A DNA stretch of 9,482 bases from Hungatella sp. UBA5385 (GTDB lineage Bacteria; Bacillota; Clostridia; Lachnospirales; Lachnospiraceae), in the NCBI GenBank assembly GCA_002409995.1, contig DHOR01000031.1, positions 58,431-67,912 on the forward strand. Direction: 5' to 3'. Made by a program: the position numbers and the translations under genes. Each line of letters opens with the position of its first letter. Positions within the stretch are counted from its first letter, which is position 1. Positions 6,299 through 9,482 of the stretch are shown here, in pieces. Under the pieces are notes generated by a model that worked only from the letters and a program-made list of their open reading frames with translations, was not told where the DNA came from and made no database searches.

Positions 6299-6399
6299 AG
6301 CGCGGTTGATTTATCAACCATACTACCTTAGCGCGGAGTGCGCATCCACAGCGGAGCGTTTTTTGTTTGATAGGAGCACTTTCCTATCAAATAAAAAAA
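6299..6399. repeat. Dispersed intergenic repeat, copy 2
   Basis: Direct copy of the element at 1-101, 93 of 100 bases identical. The long hairpin (6361-6399) is kept although its arms differ from copy 1. The base pair A68-T93 of copy 1 is T6366-A6391 here, a compensatory change, and A67-T94 becomes G6365-T6392, which still pairs as G-U in RNA. The small hairpin GGTTGAT/ATCAACC is unchanged at 6304-6319. The copy lies between the MFS stop and the terminator of the convergent ABC-F gene. Confidence 0.88.
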
Positions 6400-6425
6400 G
6401 GTCCGGCAAATAACTGCCGGACCTT
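6393..6425 (-). terminator. Intrinsic terminator of the ABC-F gene
   Basis: An 11-bp perfect stem pairs AAGGTCCGGCA (6398-6408) with TGCCGGACCTT (6415-6425) around a 6-nt loop. On the minus strand it is followed by a run of T (A-run 6393-6399 on the plus strand). It lies about 10 nt after the ABC-F stop codon. The A-run is shared with the right end of repeat copy 2. Confidence 0.85.
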
Positions 6426-6435
6426 AACTGTTTCT

Positions 6436-8076
6436 TTAATCGTTTTCTTGTACTTGTGCCTCTGTAAGAGTAAATACCTGTCTCTTACGTGCCATTTCAT
6501 CATTAGCAAGATATTCGTCATAGGTAGTGATCTTATCAATCAGCTGACCATTGACAATCTCCATAATACGGTTTGCAGTTGTTTCCACAATTTGGTGGTC
6601 ACGGGAGGAGAAAATCAGCACACCTGGGAATTTTACAAGGCCGTTGTTAAGGGCAGTGATAGATTCCATATCCAAATGGTCTGTAGGCTCATCAAGCATA
6701 AGTACGTTAGAACCGGAGATCATCATCTTGGATAACATACAGCGAACCTTCTCGCCTCCTGATAATACCTTAACCTTCTTTACTCCGTCCTCACCTGCGA
6801 ATAACATACGTCCTAAGAATCCGCGGACATAGGTTACTTCCTTCTCAGGAGAATATTGGGTCAACCAGTCTACAATGGTGTCATCATTATCAAACTCAGC
6901 GCTGTTATCCTTAGGGAAATAGCTCTGTGAAGTAGTAAGCCCCCATTTGTAATCACCCTCATCAGGTTCCATCTCACCTGCAAGGATTTTAAAAAGAACG
7001 GTTTTTGCCAGCTCATTAGGGCCAACCAGAGCAACCTTATCTTCTCTTGTCAGTGTAAAGGAGATATTATCTAATATCTTTACACCATCAATAGTCTTGG
7101 AAAGACCGTTGACTGTCAGCACTTCATTACCAATCTCACGTGCTGGACGGAAATCAATATATGGATACTTACGGCTTGATGGCTTAATATCATCCAGTTC
7201 GATTTTCTCAAGAGCACGTTTTCTGGAGGTTGCCTGCTTGGATTTGGAAGCATTGGCGGAGAAACGCTGGATAAATTCCTGCAGCTCCTTAATCTTCTCT
7301 TCCTTTTTCCTGTTAGCTTCCTTCATCTGTTTTACTAACAGCTGGCTGGACTCATACCAGAAATCATAGTTTCCTGCATACAGCTGAATCTTGCTGTAGT
7401 CAATATCAGCAATCTGTGTGCAGACTTTATTTAAGAAATAACGGTCATGGGATACCACAATCACTGTATTCTCAAAGTTAATGAGGAACTCCTCAAGCCA
7501 TGCAATTGCATCTAAATCCAAGTGGTTGGTTGGCTCATCAAGAAGCAGAATATCAGGGTTGCCAAACAGAGCCTGTGCAAGAAGCACCTTTACCTTCTCC
7601 GCACCCATTAAGTCCTTCATAGTTTTATAATGAAGGTCTGTCTCTATACCAAGTCCGTTTAATAAGTTGGCTGCATCAGATTCTGCCTCCCAGCCATTCA
7701 TTGCTGCAAACTCGCCTTCCAAGTTAGCTGCCTTAATACCATCTTCATCGGTAAAATCCTCTTTCATGTAAATGGCATCTTTTTCTTTCATAATCTCATA
7801 CAGTCTGGCATTCCCCATAATAACTGTATCAAGAACCTGATATTCATCATACTGGAAATGGTCCTGCTTTAAGAAAGAAAGTCTCTCTCCCGGTGTAATT
7901 ACAATATCACCGGTTGTAGGCTCCAATTCACCTGATAAAATTTTTAAAAAGGTAGATTTACCTGCACCATTGGCACCGATCATACCATAGCAGTTACCTT
8001 CTGTAAATTTAATATTAACATCTTCAAACAATGCCTTTTTCCCCAGACGCAGGGTTACGTTATGTGCACTGATCAT
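6436..8076 (-). CDS. ybiT: ABC-F family ATPase, YbiT-like
   Basis: This 546-residue cytosolic protein has two ABC nucleotide-binding domains and no membrane segments. It belongs to the ABC-F group that binds the ribosome and acts on stalled or initiating translation. NBD1 has Walker A GANGAGKS (34-41), a weak signature LMGAE (156-160), Walker B with DEPTNHLD (180-187) and switch SHD (209-211). The charged linker (about 245-300) contains RFSANASKSKQATSRKRALEKI, closely like E. coli YbiT. NBD2 has LSGGE (438-442) and DEPTDHLD (462-469), but its Walker A is GPNELAKT (352-359) and its switch reads SSRD (490-493) with Arg in place of His. The ATG at 8074-8076 is favoured because AAAGGA lies 9 nt upstream and the family begins MISAxN. 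An ATG two codons earlier (8080-8082) is possible. The gene is monocistronic, with its own terminator. Confidence 0.9.
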   Translation of the reverse strand: MISAHNVTLRLGKKALFEDVNIKFTEGNCYGMIGANGAGKSTFLKILSGELEPTTGDIVITPGERLSFLKQDHFQYDEYQVLDTVIMGNARLYEIMKEKDAIYMKEDFTDEDGIKAANLEGEFAAMNGWEAESDAANLLNGLGIETDLHYKTMKDLMGAEKVKVLLAQALFGNPDILLLDEPTNHLDLDAIAWLEEFLINFENTVIVVSHDRYFLNKVCTQIADIDYSKIQLYAGNYDFWYESSQLLVKQMKEANRKKEEKIKELQEFIQRFSANASKSKQATSRKRALEKIELDDIKPSSRKYPYIDFRPAREIGNEVLTVNGLSKTIDGVKILDNISFTLTREDKVALVGPNELAKTVLFKILAGEMEPDEGDYKWGLTTSQSYFPKDNSAEFDNDDTIVDWLTQYSPEKEVTYVRGFLGRMLFAGEDGVKKVKVLSGGEKVRCMLSKMMISGSNVLMLDEPTDHLDMESITALNNGLVKFPGVLIFSSRDHQIVETTANRIMEIVNGQLIDKITTYDEYLANDEMARKRQVFTLTEAQVQEND

Positions 8077-8120
8077 TTTCATTAATCCTTTCTGAAATAC
8101 GTTTATCCTCTTAGCTAATA

Positions 8121-8157
8121 ACAAAGAAAACAGGGGTCACTCGGCCCCTTCCTTTGT
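8121..8157 (-). promoter_or_regulatory. Hairpin in the ABC-F 5' leader
   Basis: ACAAAG (8121-8126) pairs with CTTTGT (8152-8157), and inside it AGGGG (8132-8136) pairs with CCCCT (8145-8149), giving a two-part stem-loop in the roughly 85-nt leader of the ABC-F gene. No U-run follows it. It could influence mRNA stability or ribosome access. Leaders of other ABC-F genes are often regulatory, but no leader peptide is obvious here. Confidence 0.35.
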
Positions 8158-8167
8158 CATCTCTATT

Positions 8168-8195
8168 ATTGTACATGAAAATCCCGAATTTGCAA
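8168..8195 (-). promoter_or_regulatory. Promoter of the ABC-F gene
   Basis: On the minus strand TTGCAA (8190-8195) is a moderate -35, followed by a 16-bp spacer and TACAAT (8168-8173), a 5-of-6 match to the -10 consensus. Transcription would start near 8161. The -35 lies inside one arm of the hairpin that follows the lipoprotein gene, so promoter and terminator overlap. Confidence 0.5.
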
Positions 8196-8235
8196 GCCCT
8201 TTATCCACAAAGAATCCGCAAATACGGGACTTTTT
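8181..8235 (-). terminator. Weak terminator-like hairpin after the lipoprotein gene
   Basis: TCCCGAATTTGC (8182-8193) pairs with GCAAATACGGGA (8218-8229) with one mismatch, around a 24-nt loop. On the minus strand the stem is followed by a short ATTTTC tract, and on the plus side by CTTTTT (8230-8235). The large loop and short tracts make it a modest terminator in either direction. Confidence 0.45.
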
Positions 8236-8242
8236 CCCCATT

Positions 8243-8914
8243 TTACTCCACAGCTTCCACCTTCAGTGGAAAATTGGATTCACTTCCTGCATCATAGTTC
8301 ACTGTTACATAGGTAATTTTGACTTTAACACCGCTTCCATTGCTGTCATCCTTTGCCTGACCCAGTACACCGGAATCCAGTCCTTCACAGTTATCCTTTA
8401 CAAAGCCCATATCTCTTCCGGCCTCTGTGCGTATGGTAAAACTGCTCATAGCCTGATCCTCTACAGTTCCGGATATCTGCTTCACTTCCATGTTATCCTG
8501 AGCATCCAGTACCAGTACAATCTTAGCATTGGAGATATCAGTACCGGATATCTCGCCCTTATAAATCACGGAAACATCTGCTCCAAGATCCAAAGCGTAA
8601 GAGGTTTCCACAACAACTCCATCTAAGTCCAAAGTAATCTCATTATCGCCATTCTTAACAGTTACATCCTTAAGAGTATCAGAAACCTCTGTTACCTTAG
8701 CCATCAGAATCTTAAACTCCGCTGTATTGCCCGGTGCCTCCTGACTGGCAAGCGCCGTGCTCTCTCCAGGACCTGGTTCCTCCACTGCTGATGTCTCCAC
8801 AGACTCAGGCACTGTCATCTTATCGTTATCGGCAGGCTTAGAGCAGGCAGTAAAACCCAGTGCTGCGCAGATTGCTGCTATTACAATCCAGGTTCTCTTC
8901 ATAAGCGTTCTCAT
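8243..8914 (-). CDS. Predicted lipoprotein of unknown function
   Basis: This 223-residue protein begins with a lipoprotein signal peptide: basic MKR, a hydrophobic stretch (about 9-22) and the lipobox FTAC, with Cys24 as the expected lipidated residue. It should sit on the outer face of the membrane. Residues 25-65 form a low-complexity linker rich in Glu, Pro, Ser and Ala. The rest (about 66-223) appears to be two related beta-rich modules, starting near AKVTEVSDTLKDVTVKNG and near ISGTVEDQAMSSFTIRTE. Each runs through alternating hydrophobic strands to a V(S/K)VIY or VKITY-like strand. I do not recognise the family. Start choice is uncertain: the ATG at 8912-8914 has AAAGGA directly against it, while the ATG at 8900-8902 (fifth codon) has the same motif 12 nt upstream and gives a more typical signal peptide. 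Confidence 0.75.
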   Translation of the reverse strand: MRTLMKRTWIVIAAICAALGFTACSKPADNDKMTVPESVETSAVEEPGPGESTALASQEAPGNTAEFKILMAKVTEVSDTLKDVTVKNGDNEITLDLDGVVVETSYALDLGADVSVIYKGEISGTDISNAKIVLVLDAQDNMEVKQISGTVEDQAMSSFTIRTEAGRDMGFVKDNCEGLDSGVLGQAKDDSNGSGVKVKITYVTVNYDAGSESNFPLKVEAVE

Positions 8915-8945
8915 TCCTTTCTCTTATCCTTTTAACTGTTTATCT

Positions 8946-8954
8946 AGTATAACA
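8946..8954 (-). promoter_or_regulatory. Extended -10 promoter of the lipoprotein gene
   Basis: On the minus strand TGTTATACT is an extended -10 (TG, one base, TATACT, 5 of 6 to consensus). No convincing -35 lies 17 bp upstream. The transcript would begin near 8939, some 25 nt before the first ATG. The 40 bases between this site and the stop of the amino-acid ABC gene (8997) are AT-rich and show no strong terminator. Confidence 0.45.
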
Positions 8955-8996
8955 TCTGAATGTGAAAAATGCATTTCTTTTTTCTTAATTTTTATT

Positions 8997-9482
8997 TTAC
9001 AGCATTTCTCCATATCTTCCAAGAAAGCTTTGAGTTCTCTCATGATTGGAATTAAATACCTCTTCCGGTGTTCCTTCCTCCACAATTACACCATCAGCCA
9101 TGAATATGACTCTGTCCGATATATCCCTGGCAAATGCCATCTCATGAGTGACGATTACCATGGTAATCTGAAGGCTTGCCAAAGACTTAATCACCTTTAA
9201 CACCTCACCTGTCAGCTCCGGATCAAGTGCCGAGGTAGGTTCATCAAAAAACAGGATTTTAGGATTTAATGCAAGCGCTCTTGCAATTGCCACACGCTGA
9301 CACTGTCCTCCTGACAGCTGATAAGGGTAGGCAGCCGCCTTATCCTCCAGCCCCATCTTCCGAAGCAGCTCTTCCGCCTCTGTATACACATCACTCTTAT
9401 TCCGTTTCTGAACACTAATAGGTGCATCTGTAATATTTCTCATCACTGACATATGAGGAAACAGGTTGAAATTCTGAAAAAC
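8997..9482 (-). CDS. Polar amino-acid ABC transporter, ATP-binding protein (5' part beyond the window)
   Basis: The reading frame is open to the right edge, giving 161 C-terminal residues of an ATPase that normally has about 240-250. The missing N-terminal part would carry Walker A. What remains shows the Q-loop VFQNFNLFPH, the signature LSGGQ (followed by C where QQRV is commoner), Walker B and D-loop ILFFDEPTSALD, and the switch VTHEM. The tail PEEVF...HERTQSFL is typical of GlnQ/HisP-type proteins of the polar amino-acid uptake family. Its permease and binding-protein partners would be expected upstream on the minus strand, outside the window. The Met at 9452 is internal, not the start. 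Confidence 0.92.
   Translation of the reverse strand, partial: VFQNFNLFPHMSVMRNITDAPISVQKRNKSDVYTEAEELLRKMGLEDKAAAYPYQLSGGQCQRVAIARALALNPKILFFDEPTSALDPELTGEVLKVIKSLASLQITMVIVTHEMAFARDISDRVIFMADGVIVEEGTPEEVFNSNHERTQSFLGRYGEML

Noticed and set aside
8955..8996. Terminator for the amino-acid ABC ATPase gene
   Set aside because: Only a short AAATGCATTT palindrome with almost no loop is present, which is too weak to call.
9450..9452. Start of the amino-acid ABC ATPase at Met 9452
   Set aside because: The frame continues to the window edge with a clear Q-loop sequence, VFQNFNLFPH, so the gene begins beyond the window.
1..9482. CRISPR array, transposase or phage genes
   Set aside because: No regularly spaced repeats and no integrase, transposase or phage-like protein could be found. 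The only long repeat is the pair at 1-101 and 6299-6399.

Overview
The window looks like a piece of a Firmicutes chromosome, most plausibly from a Lachnospiraceae-type gut clostridium. The evidence is AGGAGG-type ribosome binding sites before almost every gene, AT-rich intergenic DNA with sigma-A-like promoters, intrinsic terminators, a YbiT-type ABC-F protein and a lipoprotein with a Firmicutes-style signal peptide. The genus is an inference. I saw no phage, transposase, CRISPR array, rRNA or tRNA.

Layout. Bases 1-131 hold a roughly 100-bp repeat element (copy 1) running into an intrinsic terminator. Bases 132-587 have no gene. They contain a near-consensus promoter (TTGACA, 17 bp, TATATT) and then a leader of over 300 nt with strong, nested RNA-folding potential, ahead of an aldehyde dehydrogenase gene (588-2030, +). 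A 40-bp perfect palindrome terminates that gene where it meets a convergent pair on the minus strand: a Gfo/Idh/MocA oxidoreductase (2093-3118) and a TIM-barrel sugar phosphate isomerase/epimerase (3148-4008). Divergent from that pair, across a 160-bp intergenic region, lie an AraC-family regulator (4169-5038, +) and a 12-TM MFS transporter (5069-6262, +). The intergenic region carries two direct-repeat half-sites 21 bp apart, a good candidate operator. Copy 2 of the repeat follows the MFS gene (6299-6399). It abuts the terminator of a YbiT-like ABC-F ATPase (6436-8076, -). Further right are a lipoprotein gene of unknown function (8243-8914, -) and the 3' part of a polar amino-acid ABC transporter ATPase (8997 to the window end, -).

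How the genes work together. The oxidoreductase, isomerase, AraC regulator and MFS transporter look like a compact, locally regulated module. The MFS protein would import a sugar, polyol or sugar acid, the oxidoreductase and isomerase would convert it, and the AraC protein would control both arms. The substrate cannot be read from the sequence. The aldehyde dehydrogenase has its own promoter, leader and terminator and may be independent. The ABC-F, lipoprotein and amino-acid ABC genes look like ordinary chromosomal neighbours.

The least explained parts are (a) the two ~100-bp repeats in direct orientation 6.3 kb apart, whose long hairpin is preserved by a compensatory base change, and (b) the structured leader before the aldehyde dehydrogenase, which I cannot assign to a known riboswitch or T-box class.
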